Assembly (NCBI GenBank): GCA_004335835.1
Contig: RWJK01001247.1
Span: forward strand, 28,131-92,130
Length of the DNA: 64,000 bases
From: Scenedesmus sp. ARA3
Taxonomy: Eukaryota; Chlorophyta; Chlorophyceae; Sphaeropleales; Scenedesmaceae
Direction: 5' to 3'
A program made the position numbers and the translations under genes. Below are positions 1 to 12,522 of the stretch, piece by piece (within the stretch, counting starts at the first letter, position 1; each line of letters starts with the position of its first letter). The notes beneath the pieces are model-generated. The model was not told the DNA's origin. It was given only the letters and a program-made list of their open reading frames with translations, and did no database searches.

Positions 1-3000
1 GGCAGGGTGCTGGCAACACCTCCTGCACTGCGGCTGGAATGCTGCTGCCACTGCTGCTGCTGCTGCTGTTGCTGCTGTTGCTGCTGCTGTTGGAGTACAA
101 ATGATGTGATAGGGAAGCTACCCCCAGCACTGCGCGCACCTTCTCCACCAACACCCATCAATCCAGCAGCAGCAAACCTGTCTTCCTGCTGCTGCAGCTG
201 CTGCTGCAGGAGCAACGGCGCAGCGCCAGCTGCTACATTAGGCAGCGCCCCATTCAGTGCCAGTTGCAGCTGCAGCTCCTGCTGCTTGATGGTCCTGCGC
301 TGCTGCTTGATGATCGCCTTTGCCTGGGACCAGCCGCTGCGCATCGCAGCAACCTCAGCCAGCACCTGCGGCAGCACGACACAACAGCAGCAGCGACAGC
401 CTCAGCAATTGATCCATGGCTGTTGTAAGGACACATAAGAAACACTGCTTGGTTCTCCTGCTGTAGCCAAGTGCAGTAGCCAAGTGCCGCACCTTGTTCT
501 GCTGGCTGGCCAGCCGCCCCTGCAGCGCTGCCAAGCTCCCCTGCAGCTGCTGCACTGCCTGGTCCTTCAGCGCCAGCTGCTCAGCCAGCCGCCCAGCCTC
601 CAGGCCATGCTGCGCTGCAGCAGCCTCGCCAGCTGCCCGCTGCTCCTGCAGCTGCTGCTGCACGCCCTGCAGCTGCTGCTGCAGCTGCAGCACGGCGGCC
701 TGCTCGCTGTGCAGCTGCTGCTGCGTGCGGAAGCGCTCCTTCTCTGCTGCGATTGCCTGCTGCGTGATGCTCATGTTCTGGTCACGCGTAGCATTGGTAG
801 CAAATGCCAGCTGGCCCTGAGTTGAGTCCAAGCTCTGTTTCAGCGCATGAACTGCTTGCGTTTGCTGGTTGAGCTTGTCGCTGCACCTCCTGAGCTGCCC
901 AGCCAGCTCCTTCGCCTGAGCCTTGCTGGCTGCCAGCTGCTGCTGCAGCTCGGCTTCCCGCGCCTCCTGCTGCTGCTGCCGCTGCTGCGCCTGCTGCAGC
1001 TGGTGCTCCAGCGACTGCTGCTTCAGCTGCTGCTCAAGCTGCTGCTGCGCCTGCTGCAGCTGCATCTGCTGCAACTGCTGGGTAGCCTCGTCAGCGCTGC
1101 TGGCTGCCTGGTCGAGCTGCTCCTGCATCACTGCTGCTGCTGCTTGGTGCTCCCTGGCAAGCACGGATAGCTGCTGTGTGTGGCTGCTGGATTGTTGCTC
1201 CAACTCCTGCTGTTGCTTCTGCACCACCTGCAGCAGGCATCCAATATGTGGTCATTTGCCGTTGCAGTGGAAAGCTAGGAACATCTTGTACCGACCTGCG
1301 TATGTTTGCTAAATGTGTGCAGGTGGTGTAAATGTACCGCAGCATGCTTTTCAATGTCACATGTCCACGCACTGCTTAACCACTGCACCTTGTGCCAGAG
1401 CAGAGCTGCACATCAGTGTGCCTGCACATCCCACCAAACTCACCAGCTCTAAGCCAGACTTTCCGGCCAGCGCTGCTTCCAGCTGCTGCTGCAGATCTAC
1501 AAGCTGCTGCTGCAGCTCCACCATGCCTGCCACCTGCTGCTGCTCTTGCTGCTCCTGCTGCTGCAGCACAGCCAGCTGCTGCTGAGCCTGCTGCAGCTCT
1601 GTGGCTGCTGCAGCCTTGCTTTCCTGCAAGGCCCAGCACCGCCACTTCCCAAAGCAGCTCAACAAGAAGCCATGCTCCCGCCGCGCCTGCAGCTGTTGTA
1701 ACCGCACATGCCGCGAGTGTGCTGCGGTTGCTGCAGCAGACAGCCGCTGCCAGCGCAGTGCTACCCGCAGCATCAGCTGCTGCGACTCCTGACTGCGCTG
1801 TGCAGCACCCACTCGAGCCTCAACAATGCTTTGGCTCCATGCAGCCCAGCAGCTGCGCATCAGCTGCGTAGTGCAGAGCTGCTCTGCCTTTGCCAGCTGC
1901 TGCTTCTTATGGCTGCGCTGCTGCACGATGCGCGCCAGCGCCTGCAGCACCTGCTGCAGCAGCCAGCGCTGCCGCTCCGCTGCCATGCCCTCTGCTGTGC
2001 TGCGAGCCGCAGCAGCACGGTGCGTCTGCAGCCACCACGCCTGTGTTACTCGCAGCAGCAGCACCTGCTGCTTCATGCGGCGGTACTGCTGCGCAAGGTG
2101 CAGCAGCGCTGGCTCGTCAACGCCCTCCGGGTGCTGCTGCTCAAACTGTGCTTGCTGCACATACTGCTGCCATGCCGACCACGCTTTGCGCTTACAGAAG
2201 CGCTTGCAGTGGACTGAGGCAGCTGCCAGCCGCAGCTCCTGCTCATCCCTCACCTGCAGGCACAAGGCCAGAAGCAGCAGCCAGAGAAAAGTACAGGGTC
2301 AAGCAGCATTCTCACACACTGTGGCGCTTGACAGTTCGCACCAACTACAAAGAGCTTAGCAAAAGCAAGCACTGCACCAGCAAAGAAAGCACCAGTTGTG
2401 CACCAGCAAGCGTGACACAAAGTTTCCAGTGACTCACTGAAAGGCACTATCCACCTCCGCACAGCATGGCTTGCCCACCTGCAGCAGCTGCTGCCACCTG
2501 TTCCACGCCTTCACCAGCAGCCAGCGCCGCCGCAGCTTCTGCGCCCGAGCCACACCTAGGAAGCTCATCTGAAGCTCCACAGGCACATTTGCCACATTTG
2601 GCACCAAGCTGCTGCCAGCAGCAGCAGCAGCAGCAGCAGCAGCACCTGCTGCTGCAGTAGGCCTGGTGGTGGTGTGGCCTGAGCTTAGGGAGTGCTGCCT
2701 GCTGAAACTTTCCTGCAAGCTGCCAGTGCTGAGGCTCAGGTGGCGGCTGGAACGCCTGCCAGCAGTGCTGAGCTGCTGCTGCTGCTGCTGCGGGCTGTGA
2801 TGTGGTGTGTCAGCAGCGCCGTGGTCAAACCATGCAGCTGACCTGGGGCTGTTGGCAGCTGACTGGCGAGATGCCCTTCGCAGCAGCGCTGCAGCATCCT
2901 CCACACCAGGTGCTGCTGCTGCTGCTCCTCGCATTAAGCTGCTGCCACGCTGCTGCTGCCAGCTTACTCTGGCACTGCTGGGCAGTGATGCCGCTGCTGC

Positions 3001-3689
3001 AACTGGTGTGTTGGCTGCTTCTGTCGTGCCCCAAGATGACAGCCTGGGGCTATGCTGCTGCTGCGTGATGCGAGGCGACATCGCTGCTAGTGCTGCTGCC
3101 TCAGCTTCAAGCACCATGCTCCTGCTGCTCTGCCTGCCAGGCTGGCTGAATGCCCTCTTGCCCTCAGCTACATCAGCCCAGGCAGCAGCCACTGCTGCAT
3201 CACTCGCTGAAAGCCTCTTGCTGCTGCCAGCAGCAGGTGCTAGCAGCGCACTGACTTCACTGTCACTGGATGAACCAGATGATGCAGCTCTTGCGGCAGA
3301 CTGCCTCTGCTGTTGCTGATGAGTGGAGCTCCTAGACAGCACTGGGCTCAGCCTTGCTGACAGTGACCGCAAGCTGCCCTGCTGGCTGCCAGGTTTGGGG
3401 CTCAGCGCAGAGATGGCTGCATCTAGGGCAGCAGCAGCTGCTGCTGCAGGCGATGGGGCATATGAGGAGCCGCCCTGTTGCTGTTGCTGGCTGCAAGGAG
3501 GCAGCTCGACAGACAGGGACAGCGACTTGGATCGCTGCGCTGCTTGCCGCTGCTGTTTCAAAGCAGCGCTGCTGCTGCTCCAGCTCCTCGACAGCTGCCC
3601 AGCACCAAACTCACTGCAGCCGCCACCTCTGCCTGCGTTACTCGCAGGAGTGCTACACCTGTTGCTGCTGCTTCTGCCTGCACACGCTG

Positions 3690-3720
<31 letters not shown>

Positions 3721-6700
3721 TTGCTGCTCCGCCTCTGAGCAAGAGGATGGTGATGATGGCAGCTGCACACCCAGTTGCCGTGCTTGCTGTGCGTAGAAGC
3801 CCCAGTGGGACAGCACGCGGCGGCAGCTGCGAGCAGCCCAGTGGCTGATGGCGGTGTTGTTCTGAGCCACTGCCAGCCTGCATGCACAAACAACAACACG
3901 CATGCATTGTTGTTCTGCTTCAGTTGGATGCTCACATGCAATCGAGAGCGTGCATGTCACGTGGTGAGCCTGCTAGCGGTCTGTGCAGGTGGAGCACATT
4001 CCTGGTGCAGTGCTGTTACAGTACATGAGCTGCATTTTGCATTGCAAGCAGCACCCACATCGCGCAGGTTTGGCTGCAACACGCGCAATGTTAGTTGTTC
4101 CTCACTTTATCAATCAAGGGCACCGCAGGTCCATGCTCACCGTTGCATCCACACCAGCTGCAGCCATGCTGTCATCACTGCACGCCTCTGCAGCCGCTGC
4201 CGCCTGAGCTGCAGCACCTGCAGCTGCCGCTGCTGCACAGCAGCAGCCTTCCATGACCTCACAGCCCGCCGCTGCATGGCGCGCTGGCACTGCTGGCTGG
4301 CTTGCAGTTTCACAGCACGCCATGCTGCCGCTGCCCCTGCAGCTTCCCTGAAATGCCCACGGATGCGGCGGCACAGGCTGGCTTTTGCCAGTGCCTCTGC
4401 TGCTGCTTGGCGTGCTTGCTGCGCCTCCTGAGCGGTTAGCTGTGCCCGCACCTACGGCAGCAATCATCACCAAGCAGGCACTAAGCAAGCAATCGACAGC
4501 AAAAAGCAGTGTTGACACGGCTGCTGCCCTTTCCTGCTGTGCCACCTTTGCTGCTATACACTACCCCTTGAAGTCGTGCCGTCTCTCACCTGCTCGACTT
4601 GTTCTCGAAGCTGCTCGTTCTGCTGCGCCTGCTGCACTGCCAGGCCTCCAGTCTCGTGCAGCATCTGCTCAGTGGCCTGCAAGCTGGCTTGGGTGTGCTG
4701 CAGGGCTGCCTCCAGCTGCTCGCTCAAAACAGCCTGCAGCACAGCACAGTGCGACAAGAGCACATTTCTCACAAGCGTGCCCGCCAGTGCTCTTACACTT
4801 ATGCAGTACAGCTGAGAACAGACCATAGCATTGGCAGGTCTGACATGCACGCCTCGAACAACAGCAAAGCACGTATCCCAAGGATTGTGCAGCCCCTCAT
4901 CAGTCCATATCATACCTTGTGCTGCAGCTGCTCCACCTGGCCTCTCCCAAGCTCTAGCTCCTTTTCAAGTGCAGCCTTCTCCACAGCCAAGGCCACCAGC
5001 CGCTCCTGCAGCTCAGCTAGCAGCGCAGCCCTGCGCTCGCCCGGCGAAGCAGGCCTGGCAGCACCCAGAGCCGCTGCTGCCTCACTGCTTGGCCGTAGCA
5101 CAGCTGGCCCCGCCTCTGCAGCGGCAGTTGCTGCTGGGGCGACATTTGTGCTTGGCAGTCTGCCCGAGCTGCTGCCATCCGCTGCTGCTGCAGCAACAGC
5201 TGCAGCCACGGCTGCGGTGGCTGCGGCGGCGCTGTTGCGGCCTGCGTGTGACGCATGCTGCAGTGGAGATGCTGACGGCAGCACAACTCCAGCCAGCTGC
5301 CGCGCCAGCAGCCCTCCAGCATCACCTGTCAGGCTGCTGGACCTGCGGCCAGGAGATTGCACTGGACTAGCTACTATGCCAGCTGTCCCGTCAGCAACTG
5401 CTGTCCCTCCTCCTGCTGCTGTTTGTAATGATGTGTTTGGTCCTTGCACAGATGCGCTGCCAGGCGTCCACGTGGCAGCTTCATTTGCTTGTACCGATGC
5501 CCTTCCAGCAGCGACAACACTGTCCCTTCCTGGGCTGTCTGCCGCAGCAAGCACTGGCTGCAATGCAGCGAGCAAAGCAGCAGGCAGCCGCATCAGCTCT
5601 GCAGAAGTCGGCGCGCTGCTGCTGTCAGTTGCTTTGGTGCCAGCTGTTGACTGGGCTGCTGTAGATGCTGCAGCGGCTGCAGCAGCTGCAGCAGCAGCGG
5701 CATGCAGATCCAGCGCAACCCCAGCTGCTGCTGCAGCAGGCGCTGACGCATGCCCAAGCGATGCTGTCCCTGCACTTCCAGTGAAGGGGCTACCAGCCGT
5801 AGATGCTGCAGCTGTAGATGCAGCTGCAACAGCAGCAGCAACTGCGGCAGCAGTCTGTGGATCCAGCCCAGCCAGAGCCTGCTTGAACAGCGCCTGCTGA
5901 TACATTGCTGCATGACCTATTGAACCAGGGGCACTGCTGCCTGCTGGAGTGCTGCCATTAGTTGAAGGAGCAGCACTCGAGCTGAGCGCTGCAGTAGAAG
6001 AGCCTGCTACAGCAGCTGTCCTTGAGCTAGGTGCTGCTGACGGCAAGTTGGCGATCATTGAGACACCACTGAGTGATGACTCAGCGCTGCGCACCCTGCG
6101 CAGTGCTGCTGCTGCTGCAGCTGCTGCTGCGTCACCCTGCTGCTGCGACATAGGCGGTGGCGGCGCAAGAGCCAACTGCTGCTGCTGCTGTTGCTGACTG
6201 CCTGCGGCTAGCTGCTGCTGCAACTGTTGGAGCTGCCCTTGCTGCAGCTGCTGCAGCAGCTGGCCCATGATCTGCTGCTGCGGCTGCAGGTTCCAATCAT
6301 CTAGTGTGAGCCTCTTCGCGCCAGCCGGCCCAGGCCCAAGCGGGCTGCTGCTGCCTGTTACTGAGCACGCGGCAATAGAAGAGTCTGGCCCAGGCAGTAG
6401 AGCAACATCAGCTGGCTGCTGCTGCAACAGCACCAGCTGCTGTTCCGTCTGCTGCTGCTGCTCCTGCTGAGCAGTGGCAAGGGCTGGCAGATCTGCAGTG
6501 GCCTGCTGCTGCTGCTGTTGTTGCTGCAGTGCTGCAGCCAGCCTGCTGATCCCTGCGCCCTGCAGATTCATGGAGCTGGACACTGCCACCGACTGGAACA
6601 GCCGCTGCCGCAGTGGGCTCAGATCCACGCTGCTGACAGTGCTGCTGGGCCTGCTGCCATCACGGCTTCTGTTTCCATGTGTGCCAGGGCTGGCACCAGC

Positions 6701-9700
6701 ACAGAAGCTTGGGCTGGGCACCTCAGGCATCACTTGAAGAGTGCGGCTTACGCCCATGGCCCCTGCCTCGGGATGCTCTGCTGCTGCTATCACTGATGGC
6801 TGTGCAGCAGCAGCGCCAGCAGCAGCAGCGCCTGCTTGACCTGTGAGGCTGTTTCTAGGGCTGTCTGCTAACAGCGCAGCAGGTGAAGCTGCTTTCCTGG
6901 GTGATACAGCAGGCCGCGGCTCTGGTGGTGCAGCTGCGTGGCTGCCAGGGGCCGTTGCACCCTGCAAAGGCAGCACCTCTTCCGACTCGTCAGCACTGCT
7001 GAGCAGCGACCATAGCAGTTGCTGATGCTGCTGGGCTGCCTGGTACTGCTCTTGTAGCTGCTGCTGCTGCTGCTGCATATCAACAGCAGCTGCTGCTGGT
7101 GTTGCTCCTTGGCAGCTCTCAGGAGATGATGCCACAGAGCCACCCACAGCAAAGCTGAACTCCTCGCCTGCGGCAGCAAGTGTGCCGCTGCCCTGGACCT
7201 GTTGCGCTGAGGCCGCTGTCCCCACATGCTGTTGCTGATACACCAGACCTTGTGCTGCAGCGGCAGCTGAGCCATTGAATTGACAGCTGCCACCTTCCCA
7301 CGCTGCTTGCTGCGCCAGTGAAATGCTGCTACCGCCAGCAGCAGCTGCTGTTCCCTGTGCGAGTGGCCGCTCCACACCGTAAGGGCTGTAGAAAGCACAC
7401 GAGCCTGGCACCTCTTGGACAGCAAACAGCTGCCTCGCTGTCGACTCTGCTGCTGCCACCATGGCGCTGACGTCAGTTTCAGCAGCATCATGTTCTTCCT
7501 CCTCCTCTGCTATGGCTGTAGCAGCAAGTCCGCCTCCAGCCGCACCACCAGCAGCAGCAAGAGCAGCAGCCATTGCACCTGGTGCCATCAGTAGCTGGCC
7601 GTCTGCTGACACCCGTGCACTGCCAGGCGCCAGTGAGTTGACAGTGTAGAAGGAGGAGTCCTCTGTGTTGGGTGAACCAGAGCCACTGGTACACCCAGGC
7701 TGTTGTTGCGCTGCAAACTCCTGCTGCTGCTGCCATGCTGCCTGCAGTGCTGCCTCCAGGCTCTGGGCTGCTGGCATCCCTGGCTGCTGCTGCTGCTGCT
7801 GCAGATCTGCCAGCTCCTGCTCGCTGCTGCTCAAGAACGCCGCGGACCTGTTAGCAGCACCAGCTGCTGTCGCAGCAGGCTTGGCAGCGCTGCTGCAGCT
7901 ACTGGCAGCACAGGCAGCAGCCAGGTTGGCTGCAGCTACAGCTTGAGAGTCACCCCTGCCCAGTCCATCCTGCCGTAACGCTGCTGCTGCTGCAATGGGC
8001 GACTCTGGACGCGAGCCGCTGCTGCCAATTGGTGTAAACCTTTCGATGCGTTCATACATCATACCTGTCTCTGATAGGTGGGTGAGGTCCTCCGGCAGCT
8101 GCAACATAGAGCCTGAGAGTGACCTGCGTACACCCTGCTGCTGCTGCTGCTGCTGCTGCCGCACTGGTGAGTTGGGCACTGACCGCGCCCCTGCGACTTG
8201 CTGTTGCTGCTGCTGCTCAGACCAAGCGAAGTGCGCAGCTGTGTCGACATGACTTGGTGGTGTGCTGCGGCTGCCGCTGCTGTGCTGCCCCATAGCTGCT
8301 GCATCTGCTGACAGCCTGCCAGGAGAGGAGAAGGGCAGCACCAGCCCTGGCGATGCTGGCCCTGCAAATGCTGCTGCTTGTGGTTGTGCTGGTAGCATCC
8401 CTGTGGCCAGCAGCACCTCTTCGCCTGGCATGGTCTCTGTAGAGTCACCAGAGTCCTCTGCTGCTGGCGCTGCTGCAGGCTCCGGCGCAGCCACGGCGAT
8501 GTATGGTGCATGCATTTCAGGCTGCTGTTGCTGGATCCAGCCCTGCTGCTGCTGCTCAGAAGAGCCAGGCCAAGGCCATGGTGACACCTGCTGCTGCTGC
8601 TGCTGCTGTGCAGTGACCATGGCAGCACTCTTCAACAGCCGCTGCGCTGTAGGACTCAGCGGCTGACCGGGCGAGCCCCCAGCGCTGTTGGGGCTGCGGG
8701 CACCTTGCTGAGCGTGCGGATCTGACCAAGCCAGCTGCTCATCCTGCCCAAGCTGCTGCTGCTGCTGCTGCTGAAGAGGAAAATGCAGTGGCCTGCCAGG
8801 AGCCCCGTCGCCTGCCAGTGCCCCTGCAGAAGCCTCTCCTGCAATGATTGCTGGCGCGCGCACGTGGCTGGGGCTGCCGTGACTCCTCTGCTGCTTTGCT
8901 GCTGTTTTGATAGCTCCCAGCTTGCTGCCAGTAGGCTGCGCAGCATCCAGGCTGGTGCCAGCAGCAGCTTGAGCAGGAGCTGCTAGCGGATACTGCTTTG
9001 GTGGCCGTAGCCTGAGTGAACCTGAGTCTGAAGACCTCTTTGGAGGCTTGCCGTACTGCCGTGCTTCAGGCTGCTGCTGCTGCTTGGTGCGCCTCTGCTG
9101 TTCAGGCGAAGGCGGAAAGGACGGCAGCTGCTGTTCTTGCAGTGCCACATGAAGCCGCTGCTGCTGCTGTAGCTGCTGCTGATATATGATATACTGTGCT
9201 TGCTGCTGTTGCGGTGATGGCATTGGCTGCTGCTGCTGGACTTGCTGGGTGTGCTGCTGCTGTTGTGATGATACATGCTGCTGCTGCTGGCCTTGCTGCT
9301 GTTGCAACATCAGCAACTGCTGCTGCTGCTCCTGCTCCTGTTTTTGCTGTTGCTGAGCCAGCAGCTGCTGCTGGTACTGCTGCTGCAGCTGTGCCTGCAT
9401 CATCTGACTTGACTGCTGCTGCTGCTGCTGCGCTGCCTGCGCCTGCAGCATGTACTGCTGGGGGCTTGCAGGCATGCTGTTGCTGAGGTTGCCGCCGTCA
9501 TCTAGCACCATTTGTGCCCTGCTGGCCAGCACCCCAGCCAGCTCCAGAGCAGCATCCCGCAAGTCCACAATGAGGCCCTCCCTGGTGACGCATGGCCGAG
9601 CAGCAGCACGAAGGGCGTGTTAATGTACACAAGTTGCCAGTGGGAAGCATTGCAAAGAACAAAGTTACCACAGCAGCACCGAGATGTTCACGCACCCACA

Positions 9701-12058
9701 CCAATCTACACAGTATGCACAGTCCAGTTTGATCATTGCAGCAAGCACTGCCCTGCGCTCTGTGCTGCTGTATCGGATGCTGATGTTTTACCTCTCATTT
9801 GCCATCTGCTGCTCAGCGTCCTCCTGCTGCTCCAGCTCAAGCTTGCTGGGGCTGCCTGGTGCCCTGCCGCGTGTGAGCGCCACCACCAGCCGTGCTGCTT
9901 CATCGTGCAGCACGTTGACCAGCTCCACCAGCTGGATGATGGTACGCTGCTGCGCCAGCATCACCTGCAAAGGAATGTGTGTTGATCAACAGCATTTTGT
10001 AATTGAAAACAATCCGACTGCCACTGCGCCAACCTATGGCGCCAGGCTGACGTCACGCTGTATCCCTGATGCAGGCGCTGGTGCGTAGCAAGCATCAGGT
10101 CGTGTGCAGCTGTTGCGTATGCGCCGCCCTACCAGCCACTGACCCAGGCAACAGAAAGAGTGTGGCCCTGGCACCTCATCTTTTTAAACCCACATTGAGC
10201 TCACCTGTGAGAATGCTGCATCCCAAGCCTGCAGCGCTGGCAGCTGAGCAGGTCCTTTGAGCTGGATGGCCGCATGCTGCAGCTGCCGGTGCACCCGCAC
10301 CACTTCCCGCGTGAGGGCATCATCAATGATGCGGCGGTCCTGCAAGCACGACAGCAGCGGCAGGCCAAGCAGCAACATCATGCAGGTATCCGGAAGGCCA
10401 CACAATCTGAAATGCAGCATACATTATGTGGTGCTGTGCACACGACATGCTCGAGGCAGGTGCACAGCAAACGCCTCGCACATGCTCACATCAGCCTACA
10501 CTCTGCAACAGTGATGCAAGCAGTGCCACCAGCATGCGTGCACTTCCTCACCGCTGGTGACAGCCCTCCCTCGTAGTCCCACAGCTTGAGGAACTTGAGC
10601 AGGTCCAGGGGGATGGCACTAGGCAGGATGGACCTGGCCAGGACACTGGAGGAGCCAAACAGCGTGCGGCGCAGCTCCGTGTGCAGCTGCAGCAGCTCTG
10701 CTGTGCGCGCCTGCATGCATCAAAGACAATACTGTTGCAGTGGGGTGCCCGTCCACTGCTCTGCTGCTGTTGCTGCCGCCTTGGCACCTTTGTAGCTGCA
10801 CGCAAGCACCAGCATCACTGCAGTCAGCTGCACATCTATTGCAGCTGACATGTTGCACAAAACAGCGGTAGTTGCTGCTGTTGCTCACTCACCAGCTTGT
10901 GCACCATGCATGCATTGCTCAGCATGACAGCCATGCATGCTGCCTCCTGCTTGAGTGCTGCCCCCGCGCGCTGCCTGTCCTGGCCGCTGATGCCCTGGCC
11001 ATCCAGCATCTGCAGCCGCGGTAGCAGCTGCATCAGCTTGTTGCGGTAGTTTGGCAGGCACGCGAGCGGGTTACGCTCAAAGCTGGCCACCTGCAAACGT
11101 ACAGAGTGTAAAGCCGGTGGTGAACACACCAACAGTGCACTTGCAGCTGTACGGTGGCAAAGATGCAGGAAACGTTGCGCATCTTTGCTCAGCATGGTAT
11201 GTGGACTCAGCCAAGTTGTGTGCGTTCCAGGCACACATTCAGCAGCATGTTGTCTTTGTAGCTTGCATGCGAACAGCCACTGCTGACAGTGCGGTCATCT
11301 GAAGTGGCACTTCCTGGGCATCACCTGCAAGTTTGGGCATGCCTCCAGCACTTGCAGCTGCTCAATGTCTTCCAGCAGGTTGTCTGAGGCTGACAGCACA
11401 CGCAGGAATGGGAACTGCTGGATTCCTGCAAGGCTGCGCAGCGAGTTGCGGCTGAGGTAAACGACCTCTGCGCTGTGGTACTGCTCTGGCAGCTCGTCAA
11501 TGTGCGTGAGGTAGCGCTCCACACAGGCCACCTGCAGGTGCAGGTGCAGGAGGCAGCAGTTGTGCAGCATTGCTTGCATGGTGCGCAGCTACATGGTGGT
11601 AAGGCAACTGCCACATGGTTTGAGGAGCTGCATACTGAGAGCAGCGATCAGAGGACGCAGGTTCTGCTGCAAAGCAGTCACATGCCGCTGTCTGCCGCAA
11701 GGTAAGCATATGTTGATACTAGCCGCTCCACCGTCATGCTGGTGACACAGCCAAACATCCACAGCAGAAGGCAAGCAGGAATTGCACCTCACAGCAGCAA
11801 GCTCGCCACAGGGACTGGCTTCAAATCGTGTTGAGTTACATCACACCCTGCATATGTTACCTTGAAGCTGTCAAACATCTGTGGAGTCTGCGCCAGCACT
11901 GACGACAGCAGCACTGGCTTTGCAGGGTGGTTGCCACTAAGCCTAGCAGCCGGCCCTGCCTTGCTGCCCCTTTTCTGCTTGGCCAGGTGGTGCAGCTTAG
12001 CATTCCTGGCGTTGGCAAAGCCACGCTGCTCATCACTGTGGCCTGCCTGCTGCTGCAT
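1..12058 (-). CDS. Giant LRR / Sfi1-like repeat / coiled-coil poly-Gln protein (partial, 3' end off the left edge)
   Basis: Exons, all frame-consistent: 12058-11861, 11531-11325, 11090-10893, 10710-10552, 10339-10205, 9964-9792, 9581-4916, 4733-4590, 4451-4141, 3877-2479, 2253-1444, 1227-493, 365 to beyond base 1, giving at least 3,166 residues. Residues about 86-170 hold leucine-rich repeats (VVYLSRNSLRSLAGI, LRVLSASDNLLEDIE) closed by an LRR cap (FERNPLACLPNYR). One 4.7-kb exon encodes a low-complexity Gln/Ala/Ser region (about residues 305-1912). Residues about 1990-2095 and 2510-2800 carry repeats with a Trp near the end (RRWLLVKAWNRWQ, RKAWSAWQQYVQQA, FLLSCFGKWRCWA), resembling Sfi1 centrin-binding repeats. 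Gln-rich coiled coil follows. Known LRR/coiled-coil proteins of this type (LRRCC1/VFL1) and Sfi1 act at centrioles or basal bodies, so I infer a centriolar or cytoskeletal role. The start is the first ATG of the first exon. Orthology is unresolved. Confidence 0.75.
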
Positions 12059-12522
12059 CCCACTTGGCCTGTCTTTGACACTGTCTCAACAGCCCTGCTG
12101 TGTGCACATGTGCCTGCTCAGTGCATGACTGCACCGCAGCGGCTGCTCCTCTGCGTCATCGTGTGCAATAAGCAAATGGCACCGTGTTTTCTTCACTTGT
12201 GCCATTGTTCGAGCAGTCAGGCATCCGGTTCTTCTCCGGTTGTGAGCTGTGGTGACTGTAACAGCTTGCCCGGCAACATTCATTCACTCTTATCAAGCAT
12301 AAAGCAAGCAAGACAGAACATGCACCTTGAACGACGCAGCTGTAATCGGTTTGACTTACTGTGGACCGTTATGTGACATGCGATGCATTTCAAGACAAAT
12401 ACCAAGATTCTGCGGTGTCTAAGGTCACGGGACATCCATCTTGTAACTGTTACGGTTGTGCGTGCCGTACCGTCGGTTGATCACGGTCATGGTGGTAGCA
12501 GCAGCAGTACTCACTGAACGTG
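12059..12522. promoter_or_regulatory. Divergent intergenic region between LRR giant and membrin
   Basis: This 464-bp gap separates two start codons pointing away from each other, so it should hold both promoters and both 5' UTRs. I see no convincing TATA box or other named element. Confidence 0.4.

Noticed and set aside
7..4828. Long plus-strand frames rich in Cys, Leu or Ala opposite the LRR giant
   Set aside because: They are CTG/TGC/GCT readings of the antisense of CAG-rich coding exons; frames on all six strands are open in such repeats and no motif appears.
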